Assembly (NCBI GenBank): GCA_956465555.1
Contig: OY101128.1
Coordinates: forward strand, 248,001-312,000
Direction of reading: 5' to 3'
Source: Nitzschia sp. pyKryTriq1
Taxonomy: Eukaryota; Bacillariophyta; Bacillariophyceae; Bacillariales; Bacillariaceae
DNA: 64,000 bases
Below, one piece after another: positions 10,134-19,600 of this stretch. The translations under genes were made by a program, and so were the position numbers. The notes below the pieces were generated by a model. It searched no databases. It saw nothing but the letters and a program-made list of their open reading frames with translations, and had not been told where the DNA came from. Numbering within the stretch: the first letter of the stretch is position 1; every line of letters starts with the position of its first letter.

Positions 10134-11426
10134 TCACAGCCGAGATCGAGGACTTTGGGTACTTGTTCCAATAGCATAGGACGAGCTTGCTGCCTGCTGG
10201 TCGGGATTATAAGACAGTGTCGCAGCAGGATGACGGGTCACGAGTGCACTTGAAATATCTTGTACTTTTTCCACCCCACAAATTGCCATTGCCGCTTCTA
10301 GCTCGGTCTGAAGGAGTTGAAGCAAGTAGGAGACGGCGTCTTCCCCGCCAATCGCTAAGGCAAAAAATAATGGCTTTCCAATACCAACAGCCGACGCTCC
10401 TAGTGCCAGAGCCTTGAGTACGTCCGTACCTCGTCGTACCCCACTATCAAGCCAGACTGGCACACGACCGGCAACGGCCTTGACTACCTCTGGAAGTACA
10501 TCGATGGTAGCCAGAGCACCATCGAGCTGGCGGCCACCATGGTTTGACACCATAATTCCATCGGCTCCAGCGGCAATCGCGAGTTTTGCATCCTCTCCTG
10601 TCATAATTCCTTTGACCATAACGGGAATGTCCGGGGCAGCCTTTCGTTTGATCCATGCAATATCGTCCCATGCTACATTTTGTTGAAACATCTGCTCTGA
10701 ATTTTGATCCCAAGCTTTCTCTTGCTGGCTATTGTATGTTTGATCCAACTTCTGTGCTGCTGTGGTGCCTTCGTCGTCATAATTTACCAAGCGGTGAGGC
10801 GGTGGGAGTGCATTGAAATTGTTGCGAGCATCGGCTTCTCGATATCCAAATCGAACCGAATCGACCGTCACGAAAATCCCCTGATATCCCGCCTTGACAG
10901 CTCTTCGAATGAGATGCAAAGTGCGAACTCTATCCTTGAGAATATAGGCTTGATACCACCGGAGACCCGATGGAATGGCTGCGGCTACTTCCTCGATGGA
11001 TCGGGTGGAATGTTGCGACAGACCAAACAGGATGCCTTCTTTGGCAGCGGCTCTCGCAGTAGCACATTCTCCCTCCTTTGGATCACACAGCGCATGGACA
11101 CCTGCAGGTGAGCAGAACACAGGCATGCTCACCGAATGCCCAAACAAAGCGGTGCGGGTGGAAATGTTGCCCACGGCTCTCATGACTCGAGGTCGTAAAA
11201 ACCACCGTTTAAAGGCCAGCTGGTTTTCTCTCAAAGTTTGCTCGTCGCCCGTACCCGAGGACAAGTACTCGTACAATTGCTTTGACAGAATTTGCTTGGC
11301 AACCCGCTGGAAGTCGTCAGCATTCAAGCATTCAGTCCGATAATCAACCAATCCTTTACTTCCTTCGGAAAGTGATGTGGTACCTGCGGGACCCTTTATC
11401 GTTTCAGGTAACCACTGCGATTTCAT
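10134..11426 (-). CDS. Peroxisomal FMN-dependent (S)-2-hydroxy-acid oxidase
   Basis: This 430-aa single-exon protein belongs to the glycolate/lactate oxidase family. Its FMN-binding and catalytic features are K272 (VMVKGIM), catalytic His296 and Arg299 in SNHGGRQLDG, Tyr54 in YEYLSSG (Tyr24 of spinach glycolate oxidase) and the phosphate-binding DSGVRRGTD and GASAVGIGKP. The protein ends in Ser-Arg-Leu, a type 1 peroxisomal targeting signal, as expected for photorespiratory glycolate oxidation to glyoxylate plus H2O2. Where spinach glycolate oxidase has SSWATS, with the active-site Trp, this protein has SQHSTR, so the substrate could be lactate or another 2-hydroxy acid. The ATG at 11426 is supported by the family-length N-terminus. 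Confidence 0.92.
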   Translation of the reverse strand: MKSQWLPETIKGPAGTTSLSEGSKGLVDYRTECLNADDFQRVAKQILSKQLYEYLSSGTGDEQTLRENQLAFKRWFLRPRVMRAVGNISTRTALFGHSVSMPVFCSPAGVHALCDPKEGECATARAAAKEGILFGLSQHSTRSIEEVAAAIPSGLRWYQAYILKDRVRTLHLIRRAVKAGYQGIFVTVDSVRFGYREADARNNFNALPPPHRLVNYDDEGTTAAQKLDQTYNSQQEKAWDQNSEQMFQQNVAWDDIAWIKRKAAPDIPVMVKGIMTGEDAKLAIAAGADGIMVSNHGGRQLDGALATIDVLPEVVKAVAGRVPVWLDSGVRRGTDVLKALALGASAVGIGKPLFFALAIGGEDAVSYLLQLLQTELEAAMAICGVEKVQDISSALVTRHPAATLSYNPDQQAASSSYAIGTSTQSPRSRL

Positions 11427-11920
11427 CTTGATCCCAGCTCGTTGTTGTCAAAGGTTGGTGCTAAGTGCCAGGTATATATTGATACGTGCGTCAAGCTCTT
11501 GGGTGTTGTAAGAATAATCGTGATTGGGACTTCCTGATGCGGCAGATACCGTATGATGAGCACCAGTGCAGCAGGTGTTTGGATGAAGAATAGAGCACCA
11601 TAGACACGCGGCGACGCGGTATTATCTTTTTGTTGGCCGCCTTTTTGTTTTGGCGTGAAAACGAAACCGTATACGCACGAAAACCGATGTTTGACTACTC
11701 TGAATAACTGGACGATTGCAACGCTCTCTTGTATATGTCTACTACATAGTACGTTCGTACTGTTTATAGCTCGGTAGCTAGATATTGCCCACTCCCAGTG
11801 ACAATATTAACCTCTCACCCGATAGCCCAAATAATAGCACCGCTTCGTTTCCATTGATAGTGCACTTTTAGCCAGCTACGTAGTCTAGAAGATTTCTGCA
11901 GAGTCTGTAGTAATCCTACA
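11427..11920. other. Intergenic region upstream of the oxidase gene
   Basis: This is the 5' flank of the hydroxy-acid oxidase gene. I see no ORF or repeat of note, apart from a few TACTAC/GTAC words. Confidence 0.4.
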
Positions 11921-12163
11921 TTATTTTTCTTTTCTCCTCATTCTTGGTGGATCTGTATTTGGATTGGCATGCCGATTTTGTGCATTATTACTCTGGAGAT
12001 TCTGCGCCTCAGATGCTCGTTGCACAGTCGCCAGGGCTGCTGCCTTGCCCATCCCTGAGCTGCCCCTGACAATGATAACATTGATAGGAGTCGTCGTCTG
12101 AGTTACAGGCGACGCTCCCGATACAAGAGTGATTGCCACCAGCAGTAATGTCAACAACATCAT
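11921..12163 (-). CDS. Small secreted peptide candidate
   Basis: This is an 80-codon, ATG-started frame. The first 17 residues (MMLLTLLLVAITLVSGA) look like a clean signal peptide. The mature part contains VIIVRGSSGMGKAAAL and ends in a basic, Asn-rich tail. No family is recognised. It lies alone between two longer intergenic stretches, so it may be a chance ORF or part of a longer spliced gene. Confidence 0.35.
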   Translation of the reverse strand: MMLLTLLLVAITLVSGASPVTQTTTPINVIIVRGSSGMGKAAALATVQRASEAQNLQSNNAQNRHANPNTDPPRMRRKEK

Positions 12164-13145
12164 CGTACTCCGTGTGGCCGGTATGATTGTGCTTCTAGTA
12201 GACTAAAAATGTACTACCGCGGTACCACGTACCGGTCCAGTACCATACGGGTATACCGCAGTACCGGTACTACTGCAAACTTTTGGACGAAAACAACGTC
12301 CTCTCGCGGGTCGTCTCGCGCGCCAATGATTTCTGGTGGGTCCGGATTGTCACAGCCATATTCGAAGGTTCGCGCGGGAGACGACATTCTGACGAAACAT
12401 ATTATGTAAGCAATTTCAGTGTCAAGTGCCCAAAGTCGACGTCAGCGACGACGGTATGGTAGCTCTGACGTCAGCAGTCCGTCCGTCATCCGTTCACCTT
12501 CCAACCACGCGTGGTTGGCAGGCGGCGCGGACACAACTGACTACTACGAGTACTTGTCAACTTGTACCGCAGCGGTACGTAGAAATACCTGTGGATGGTG
12601 GAAGGCCCAGCACGCGGGCTCTAGATTTTAGAGCTCCATTTTTTTAGAGCCGGTGATTTGTCCATCTTCCATTACTATTACCGGTAGGCTCAGGACGATA
12701 TTCTAGCCAGATTATTGTGCTCTACTATTGTAAAAAAGCCCGAGAGTACTACTCACAGTAACAGTGGTGGAGTAGCTACCTCGTAGTCTCAAAAGCGCAT
12801 AGTTCGATAGGGCTAGAACACCCAACCAGAACAACGCTGAGTACGACCGTACTGAAGACTGCAAGAAGGCGTGCTGCTGCTAAATTTGCCTTCACTGCTT
12901 TCATCGTCAGAAAGAGAAAGTAGGACTCCTCCTACGATAAGTATGGCGATGACAAGAAAGGTACTGACAAAGAAGAACAGGAGGTATCGATGAATGCTTC
13001 GACTTTATATCCTTTTGAAATGCACTAAATAGTTATCGCCCTTTCCAATCCAGAATCCATTCCATTCCAAATCGTCAAGTGTCGTGGAGAATGGACACAA
13101 CTGAATGAAATGTTGTTGTTGTTGTTCTTCTTCTTCTTTTCTTGC
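12164..13145. other. Intergenic region with CRE-like palindromes
   Basis: No supported gene lies here. GACGTCAGC occurs at about 12438-12446, and the full bZIP-type palindrome TGACGTCA occurs at 12466-12473. The 12,205-12,270 stretch is dense in ACCGGTAC words. Several short non-ATG frames are spurious. Confidence 0.45.
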
Positions 13146-14312
13146 TTATTCGTCTTGATCCTCGTCACTCATTTCCTCGAGTTCCTCGAGCACCTCTTCT
13201 TCGTCCTCATCATTATCCAAGGTCAATTCCGAGTCACTACTAGTAGAACTCGAAGAAGAGGAACTAGCACTACTAGGAGGTACCATGTCTGGAACTCCGA
13301 CCGTCAAAGGGATGCTTCGTTCCAAAATTTCATTTTCCAATTCCACCAATTGATCTTTGACGAATCCCACTAGCTTGTCAAAGATGTCATTGAAAAATTT
13401 GAGAATGATCTGTCCCAAAAATAACTTCAGGGGCAGGGCTGCATGGACAAATCGATGCCACGTCGCCCAATGACTCCACAGAAGTCCCGATACGAGGAAT
13501 CGATTGGCAATATATTCCAAGACGGGCATGAATAGAATCGACGCCAGAATCAAGGTCCCTCCGAGTGCTAGCTGCAGCCGATAGCCTTGTAACAAGGCAT
13601 TCAATAGAAATCCTTGAACGCCTACATGTTGCAGCAAGGAGTATTCTGATTCGGGACCAAACCAGGAATCCAAAACGGCATATTTCATGTGCCACATAGG
13701 TTCTACTTTGGTCGGATCTGTCCGACGCAATCTATTCAAGGTACTGAGACCGATCCAATCCGTACTCCCCAACGGCGCTACCACTTTGGTATTGGGTTGG
13801 GCATCAAAACTAAACAAGCATGATTTGGGGTTTTCTTCCGTTGCCAGGGCGCAATCCCAATCGACGGGTTGCGGTGGACTGGCACCCTCGGGGGTGACGA
13901 CTTCGGCGAGTGTAGGGACCGGTAGGCCTCGTCGGGCCAGGGCTTCGCTCAAAAATGTAGCGCGGAGCTGTAAGAGAATTTGTTGCTTCATTCGATAGGC
14001 TTGTAATGACTCAAATTCTGGGTGCTGCGTGATATCTGGTCCAGCGGCGTCGTCCTCGGACTCGTTGACTGCTGCTGCTGCAGCTGCTTCTACTTGCTCG
14101 GCATCCGCAACGGCAGTGGACCCTCCACGAAGATTTGAAATAGTAAATGGCAGTTTTAGAGTGACTGGGTGTGAGCTCCCAGAGATCACTCGATTGACAA
14201 TTCCGGAGTGTCTGGCGACCACATATTTCAGATCCCAGCAACATAGCAGCAACGCCCCAACCAGTAATAGTGACGATGGGCGATGCAGATTCTTCTGAAG
14301 GATGAGCGACAT
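13146..14312 (-). CDS. Unknown membrane protein with signal sequence and acidic tail
   Basis: This is a 388-aa single-exon protein read from the first ATG of the frame (14312). A signal peptide or anchor (SSLLLVGALLLCCW) is followed by an Ala/Glu-rich linker. The central part is well ordered and Trp-rich (PVDWDCALATEENPKSCLF, with a Cys pair, then STDWIGLSTLNRLRR). At least one clear membrane segment lies around LALGGTLILASILFMPVL, followed by an amphipathic region that could be membrane-associated (LPLKLFLGQIILKFFNDIF). The last 40 residues are Ser- then Asp/Glu-rich. I recognise no family. The hydrophobic content points to an endomembrane or organelle-membrane protein. Confidence 0.7.
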   Translation of the reverse strand: MSLILQKNLHRPSSLLLVGALLLCCWDLKYVVARHSGIVNRVISGSSHPVTLKLPFTISNLRGGSTAVADAEQVEAAAAAAVNESEDDAAGPDITQHPEFESLQAYRMKQQILLQLRATFLSEALARRGLPVPTLAEVVTPEGASPPQPVDWDCALATEENPKSCLFSFDAQPNTKVVAPLGSTDWIGLSTLNRLRRTDPTKVEPMWHMKYAVLDSWFGPESEYSLLQHVGVQGFLLNALLQGYRLQLALGGTLILASILFMPVLEYIANRFLVSGLLWSHWATWHRFVHAALPLKLFLGQIILKFFNDIFDKLVGFVKDQLVELENEILERSIPLTVGVPDMVPPSSASSSSSSSTSSDSELTLDNDEDEEEVLEELEEMSDEDQDE

Positions 14313-14888
14313 CCTTGTTTGATTTGAGAGACGCGTTGATGGATATGACACGGACTCTCAAAGATGAATTGATGGCTTTGTGTTTTGCGTAAGGGATGCT
14401 CAAGTCGGGTCACGTTGGGATGAGATGGTATGCTCCTCGGTGGAACTTCGTTCTGTACTTGTACTTGAAGCAGAGGCGAGGCCAACATCCACCATCGTCG
14501 CCGAGATCTTCTTGGATTTTTCGTCGTTCTCATCGGCAACAAAACGCACATCACGGCTGGAGTGCGTCCACGTGGAAATCATAACACAACGTTCGACTAA
14601 AAGGATCAATTAGATATCCATGTCGCCGTGTTCCGTGTTCCATCTGTCCTGCGGTCCAACACGGTACATACCGCGCGGTACCCCGTACCAGGTACGGTAC
14701 CTGGTACGTACTGTACAGAAATTCAAAAAAGACAACACGTGTCGCCCGAAATGCACGAATGAACAGTGCTTCTGCTTTTCGACACGCGGCGAGACGCCCT
14801 GTTCTCTGTTCTCCTGATGCCTTCAATCATGCAAAACATCCAACATCGCACATAAAAACTGCAACAGAACAATAACAACAACAACAAC
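14313..14888. other. Divergent intergenic region with palindromes
   Basis: This separates the unknown membrane protein gene (minus) from the first TspO-like gene (plus). It contains a perfect 23-nt palindrome, GTACCAGGTAC-G-GTACCTGGTAC (14685-14707), inside a run of GTAC words (14,660-14,720). An AACAAC repeat lies just before the ATG at 14889. Confidence 0.5.
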
Positions 14889-15797
14889 ATGTCATCATCT
14901 AATCCTAACACAGCTCCAGCAGGCCAAGCTCCGCCCCAACGATCCAAGTTGCAGGCTGTGAACTATGCCAACATCGTGGCCTACCTTTTGAATATCGGTG
15001 TCACGTATGGCGTGGGCGTCTCGGGGTACTTTCCGACCAACGCGGAATTGAGTGCCGAATACCAAACCTTGGTGACTCCTGCAGGCTATGCCTTTGCCAT
15101 TTGGGGAATCATCTTTATCGCGCAATTCATCTGGGTCATCTTGCAAGCCTTGCCCGCCTTTCGAAGCAGCGATGTAGTCGTCAAGGGAGTGGGCTACTGG
15201 TACGTGGCGGTATGTGTCGCCCAATGTGCCTGGAGTGTCGTCTTTGCCCAAGAATGGATTGAGGCATCGCTGGCTGCCATGCTTTCGATCTTGATAGGGC
15301 TCGTCGTGATTCTTTCCAAAATCGATGCCATTCCGCTGGATGCAACTTGGAAGTATTGGGGCTTCAAGTTTCCCTTTCAAATTCATTGTGGTTGGATCTG
15401 GGCGGCTTCGGTAGTGAATACCAACGTTGTTTTGGTGGCACAAGAAGTGGCCGCTTCCTCCCAAGTCATTTCGGCATGGGCATCCCTGGGACTTTTGGCC
15501 CTGGTGTCTGCCTATTATCTCTTCCGTAACATCTATGTTGTCCCTCTGGTATTGGCCTGGGCCAGTTATGCCGTCCGAGTCGAATTGCAAGCACCCCAAG
15601 ATTCCATCACGAATACGTTCGATGCCAAGACGGTGGAAATGATCCAACAAAGTGCCTTTGGTTTGGCCATTACTGTAGCGGCCACGACTGTCATTACGGG
15701 TCTCTTTCAGTTGTACCGACAACGACAACAAGCTTCGGCTACTAGCAGCGCTCCTGCTGCTCCCAATGCTCCTTCCACCAATTACTCGGCCATGTAA
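14889..15797 (+). CDS. TspO/MBR-related multi-pass membrane protein, copy 1
   Basis: This is a 302-aa single-exon protein. It has several hydrophobic segments and the motif TPAGYAFAIWGIIFIAQ near residue 60, which I know from bacterial proteins annotated as TspO/MBR-like tryptophan-rich sensory proteins. Trp/Tyr-rich stretches (GVGYWYVAVCVAQCAW, WKYWGFKFPFQ, GWIWAASVVN) recur in the membrane part. The C-terminal tail is Ala/Ser-rich. A close paralogue lies tail-to-tail at 16187-17170. TspO proteins bind porphyrins or sterols and act in stress signalling; the ligand here is unknown. The family match rests on the PAGYAFSIWG signature and overall topology only. Confidence 0.65.
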   Translation: MSSSNPNTAPAGQAPPQRSKLQAVNYANIVAYLLNIGVTYGVGVSGYFPTNAELSAEYQTLVTPAGYAFAIWGIIFIAQFIWVILQALPAFRSSDVVVKGVGYWYVAVCVAQCAWSVVFAQEWIEASLAAMLSILIGLVVILSKIDAIPLDATWKYWGFKFPFQIHCGWIWAASVVNTNVVLVAQEVAASSQVISAWASLGLLALVSAYYLFRNIYVVPLVLAWASYAVRVELQAPQDSITNTFDAKTVEMIQQSAFGLAITVAATTVITGLFQLYRQRQQASATSSAPAAPNAPSTNYSAM

Positions 15798-16186
15798 AGA
15801 AGCAAACAAGGCGATCGAAACGACTCCTTTACATATACTTTAGTGACAACTTATAGGAATTTACATTTTACTTGTAGAGTTACTTTGGACTTTGAGACCC
15901 AAGCTGTCTACAGTACCAGGGTACCACTCGCTGCTCTCCTCCTTTTCTTCTCCGTCTCGAGGGGTCGGCAGGCGCACCTATCTTGTTCTCGAAGCACATT
16001 GTCTTCTCGCATTCGTCCGTATTCTCCACCATTATGGCCCTACCGGTACCGGTACTGTACGTCTTCGACCTTTTACTACTACTGTCGCCTCAATTCGGCG
16101 TAATGAAGCCCTTCGCCTAGCTCTGCTCGTGCTGCACAATCAATATATCCTTTTATCATCAAACAAAACAAAAAGACTATATCAAT
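15798..16186. other. Spacer between tail-to-tail TspO-like paralogues
   Basis: This stretch holds the 3' ends of both paralogues. It contains CCGGTACCGGTAC near 16041-16056 and no ORF of note. Confidence 0.45.
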
Positions 16187-17170
16187 TTACACTGTATCCA
16201 CCGCAACTTCTTTGGGTGCAGTATCATCAGAAGCGTCTTTGGGGGCAGTGTCGGTAGAAGTATCATCTGAAGCTTCTTTGGGGGCAGCATCAGAAGCATT
16301 ACCTGTGTTTGTAGCCGACGCTTGTTGCCGTTTTCGGTACAACTGAATGACACCCGTCATGACAGTCGACGCCAATACAGCAATGGCCAAACCAAAGGCA
16401 CTTTGTTGGAGCATGTCCACAGTCTCGGCATCGAACGTATTCGTGATGGAATCTTGAGGTGCTTTCAATTCGGCGTTGACAGCATAAGTGGCCCAGACCA
16501 ACACCAGGGGGACAACGTAGATGTTACGGTAGAGATAATACATAGACACGAGAACCAAGAACACCAAGGAAATCCACGCCGAAATGATTTGGCCTGAAGG
16601 GTCGACATCTGCTGCCACCAAAACGACATTGAAATTCACGACCGAAGCCGCCCAAATCCAACCGCAATGAATTTGAAAGGGAAACTTGAAGCCCCAATAC
16701 TTCCACGTCCTATCCAACGTAATGGCATCGAGTTTGTAGGTAATCCCGACAAGTCCAATCAAGATCGAAAGCATGGCAGCCAAAGACACTCCAATCAACT
16801 CATAGGAAAAGGCAAAACTCCAGGCACATTGGGCGACACATACCGCCACGTACCAGTAGCCCACTCCCTTGAGGACCACATCGGTGCTTCGAAAGGCGGG
16901 CAGGGCTTGCAAGACGACCCAGATAGCTTGCGCGATAAAGATGATTCCCCAGATGGAAAAAGCATAACCAGCAGGAGTCACCAAGGTTTGGTATTTCGCG
17001 GAAAGTTCCGAATTCGTCGCAAAGAGCCCTGACATGCCAACGATGTACGTTATGCCGATATTCACAAGGTAGGCTGCGATGTTGGCGTAATTCACCGCCT
17101 GTAACTTGGGTCGTTGCGTTGGCTCTTGGCCTGTTGGGTCTGGGTTACTCGTATTAGAAGAAGATGTCAT
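16187..17170 (-). CDS. TspO/MBR-related multi-pass membrane protein, copy 2
   Basis: This 327-aa single-exon paralogue of the plus-strand gene ending at 15797 is nearly collinear with it. It shares KLQAVNYANI, LVTPAGYAF.IWGIIFIAQ, ALPAFRS.DVV.KGVGYWYV, FPFQIHCGWIWAASVVN and SAFGLAI. It differs mainly in its C-terminal tail, which carries an acidic imperfect repeat (APKEASDD, APKDASDD, APKEVAVD) absent from copy 1. The two copies point toward each other, so an inverted duplication is the simplest origin. The strong conservation of membrane segments suggests both are functional. The tail could give a different interaction or location. Confidence 0.68.
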   Translation of the reverse strand: MTSSSNTSNPDPTGQEPTQRPKLQAVNYANIAAYLVNIGITYIVGMSGLFATNSELSAKYQTLVTPAGYAFSIWGIIFIAQAIWVVLQALPAFRSTDVVLKGVGYWYVAVCVAQCAWSFAFSYELIGVSLAAMLSILIGLVGITYKLDAITLDRTWKYWGFKFPFQIHCGWIWAASVVNFNVVLVAADVDPSGQIISAWISLVFLVLVSMYYLYRNIYVVPLVLVWATYAVNAELKAPQDSITNTFDAETVDMLQQSAFGLAIAVLASTVMTGVIQLYRKRQQASATNTGNASDAAPKEASDDTSTDTAPKDASDDTAPKEVAVDTV

Positions 17171-17701
17171 GGTAGTGTATCGTTATTGTAATTGTAATTG
17201 TAATTGTAATTGTTTTATAGATAGCAATTTTTATGTACTCTCCTTTTGTTTTTCCTCGATCGATGCGAGATGAGATGATGAAGAATGCACGATCGTTGTC
17301 ACGATCGAAACTTCTAACAAATGTTGTCATCATCATTCGTGTTATTTCGCAATGGCGGAAGCGACACACGGGCACCACGTCATCGTCCTTTCTTCCGCAC
17401 AGGCATAGATAGTTCCGTGGGTAGTCGTTCTTCGTTGTTTGGGCTTCGCCGTTCGCCTCCGTGCGTTTTACACTGACTGAAGGCATCGATCGCGATCGTT
17501 GACCGTTGAGGCGATAGTCGTCATTTGCGCGACGGCCGCGCACCAAATCTTATCGCGGCGCGTATCTTTTTCTTCGAAGTCTTGAATGAACGAAATGCGA
17601 AGTACTATGATGTAGTCCACTTCTCTATACTACTGCCAGACTACCCCCCCCCCCCCCCCCTCACCGCAGGTGATATACATGCTCCTTTATTATCAATCGA
17701 C
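17171..17701. other. Divergent promoter region
   Basis: This separates the minus-strand TspO-like gene from the plus-strand hydrolase. It holds a TGTAAT repeat (17184-17212) close to the TspO-like start codon and a run of 17 consecutive C (17644-17660) about 40 nt before the hydrolase ATG. Several CGATCG words lie between. Confidence 0.5.
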
Positions 17702-18994
17702 ATGAAGTTCCCACCGCCTAGTCGCAATTTACAAAAGGAGGCGACGACAGGTTCTTCTTCGTCGTCGTCTTCTGTTTGGACCTGTGAAGAATTGACGCCC
17801 GACTTGTGTCAAGATTTGGACGTGACCGAAGGAGTAGTCCAAGTACGAGGTGGATTAAACGTCAAGTACTGGAAATATGAACAGCAACAGTCAAGTAGTG
17901 GTAATGGTACTACTACTGAGAAGAGGACGAGGAATATGATCCCCATTGTGGCCATTCATGGAGGTCCCGGATGGCCGCACAATTACATGTTGCCCCTTCA
18001 GCAACAAGCCTGTCGAGGACGTCCAGTTTATTTTTATGATCAAGCGGGGTGTGGGGAATCCACATTACCACCAGAAGTCAATAATACTTCTGTCGCGGAC
18101 GAGTATCCGTGGCTTTTGACGGCTGAATATTATGCGACGGAAGAATTACCTACCTTGATTGACCATTGGGGCCTCGAAAAGTACCACATTATTGGCAGTT
18201 CATGGGGGACCATATTGTCGCAACTATTCGCGCTGGATACGGAAGCGACTGGGTTGCAATTGATGGTGTTGTCGGGACCATTGAGCGAGGCGAAGTTATA
18301 TATCGATTCCCAATGGTCCCAGGGTGACGGATCATTAGGGAGCTTGCCACCATTTGTACAAGAACGCATTCATTGGTTGGAATCTCAAGAAGCATATGAT
18401 TCTGTGGAATATCAAGCAATTGCTTCTATTTTGACCACAAAATTTACCTGCCGGACGGCCCCCCTTCCGGATTGTTTTCTCGATTCGTCTACAAAAGCCA
18501 ATGAAGAAATCTATGTTGGAATGCAAGGGCCGTCGGAATTTACTATTTCTGGCACCTTGGGGACTTTGAATATTACCCATCGACTGGCCGACATTACCTG
18601 CCCCGTCTTGCTGACTCATGGGCAGTACGACACGATGCGTCCGGCGGTCGTTAAAGCCATGTTTGAGCAATTGCCCCTGGCGGAAACCGTTCTCTTGTCC
18701 AAATCCGCACATGTGTCCATGATTGATGAACCCCAGCTCATGAATGACGCCATTGCGGAATTTTTTGATCGCGTGGAAAGCCCCAAACCCTTTGTGGCCC
18801 GCCCTTCTAAAGAATTCTCTTCTTCCTATGGCGCTCAAAGGACTGCAGCAACAAAGGTCTGGCTGCCGTGGCAACATTTTCCGAGCGTTTTAGTGGCATT
18901 GACTACCTTGGTGCTGGCGTTTGGATTAGGTGCCACGGTCGGAAGAAATCGAGAAATGCATCGGAGACGGGAAAACTACGACTCGTTGTCGTAA
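17702..18994 (+). CDS. Proline iminopeptidase-like alpha/beta hydrolase with C-terminal membrane anchor
   Basis: This is a 430-aa single-exon protein. It has the peptidase S33 / proline iminopeptidase layout: oxyanion-hole HGGPG (AIHGGPGWPHN), DQAGCGES, nucleophile elbow GSSWGT with Ser167, acid Asp310 in GQYDTM and His337 in SAHVSM. Enzymes of this family release N-terminal proline or other small residues from peptides; related members are amidases. After the domain a hydrophobic segment (VLVALTTLVLAFGLGATVG) and a basic end suggest a tail anchor, which is unusual for the soluble family. I chose the ATG at 17702; the frame upstream is open but has no ATG and crosses the poly-C run. Confidence 0.85.
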   Translation: MKFPPPSRNLQKEATTGSSSSSSSVWTCEELTPDLCQDLDVTEGVVQVRGGLNVKYWKYEQQQSSSGNGTTTEKRTRNMIPIVAIHGGPGWPHNYMLPLQQQACRGRPVYFYDQAGCGESTLPPEVNNTSVADEYPWLLTAEYYATEELPTLIDHWGLEKYHIIGSSWGTILSQLFALDTEATGLQLMVLSGPLSEAKLYIDSQWSQGDGSLGSLPPFVQERIHWLESQEAYDSVEYQAIASILTTKFTCRTAPLPDCFLDSSTKANEEIYVGMQGPSEFTISGTLGTLNITHRLADITCPVLLTHGQYDTMRPAVVKAMFEQLPLAETVLLSKSAHVSMIDEPQLMNDAIAEFFDRVESPKPFVARPSKEFSSSYGAQRTAATKVWLPWQHFPSVLVALTTLVLAFGLGATVGRNREMHRRRENYDSLS

Positions 18995-19222
18995 CCATTG
19001 CAATGGCAATCATTATCACTGTAACACCGAAGGGACAGTGCTTGGCATTTGGTGACGAGCTTGGGTGAATTATAATTGAATGGCGTGATGGAGCAGAAGC
19101 CTGTGTTATTCCAGGCTGCTGCAAAACAAGAAGAGGAGAACCAATAGAAACAATCATGTTTGAAATAATCTGCGTTATTTTACGACGCCTACTACAGTAC
19201 TCCTTCCACAGACGGTGCTCCT

Positions 19223-19600
19223 CTACTTGTCCCAGGGAAATTTGAACCCGCTAGTAGATGGTGGTGCCTTTTTGGGTTCCTCCTTCTTCTTTTTCGCTGC
19301 AACAGGAGCAGGTTTGCCTTTTTTGGCTACGGACTGCTTGGGTTCCACATTTTTCTTGGAAAACGGATTCCAGCCACCTGTATCGTTTTCATCGACCCAC
19401 ATTGCTGCATCTTCCTTCTCCCGAATCTCAATCTTTTTGCCCTTTCCATCGAGGAATCCACCCATTTCCAACGACGACGACGACGACGACGAAGATGTGA
19501 CAGGACCACCAGTTCGAGCCTGCTGAGGCGTGATGATGTTCACGACAAAAGCATGGCCACAAGCAAAAGTAGACGCGACAAGAAAGAGATTTAGCTTCAT
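19223..19600 (-). CDS. Small plastid-type protein
   Basis: This is a 125-aa single-exon protein. The N-terminus is a signal peptide ending in CGHA|FVV (Phe18), which fits the stramenopile plastid-import motif. The predicted mature part begins after a poly-Ser tract and contains MGGFLDGKGKKIEIREKEDAAMWVDE, then a Lys/Pro/Ala-rich segment ending in FKFPWDK. I have an impression of having seen the 'GFLDGKG.KI.IRE.EDAAMW' stretch in other diatoms, but cannot name a function. It could be a peripheral thylakoid or stromal protein. Confidence 0.65.
   Translation of the reverse strand: MKLNLFLVASTFACGHAFVVNIITPQQARTGGPVTSSSSSSSSLEMGGFLDGKGKKIEIREKEDAAMWVDENDTGGWNPFSKKNVEPKQSVAKKGKPAPVAAKKKKEEPKKAPPSTSGFKFPWDK

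Noticed and set aside
9931-10137. 68-codon frame overlapping the oxidase stop codon
   Set aside because: It lies where the oxidase 3' untranslated region is expected and shows no family features.
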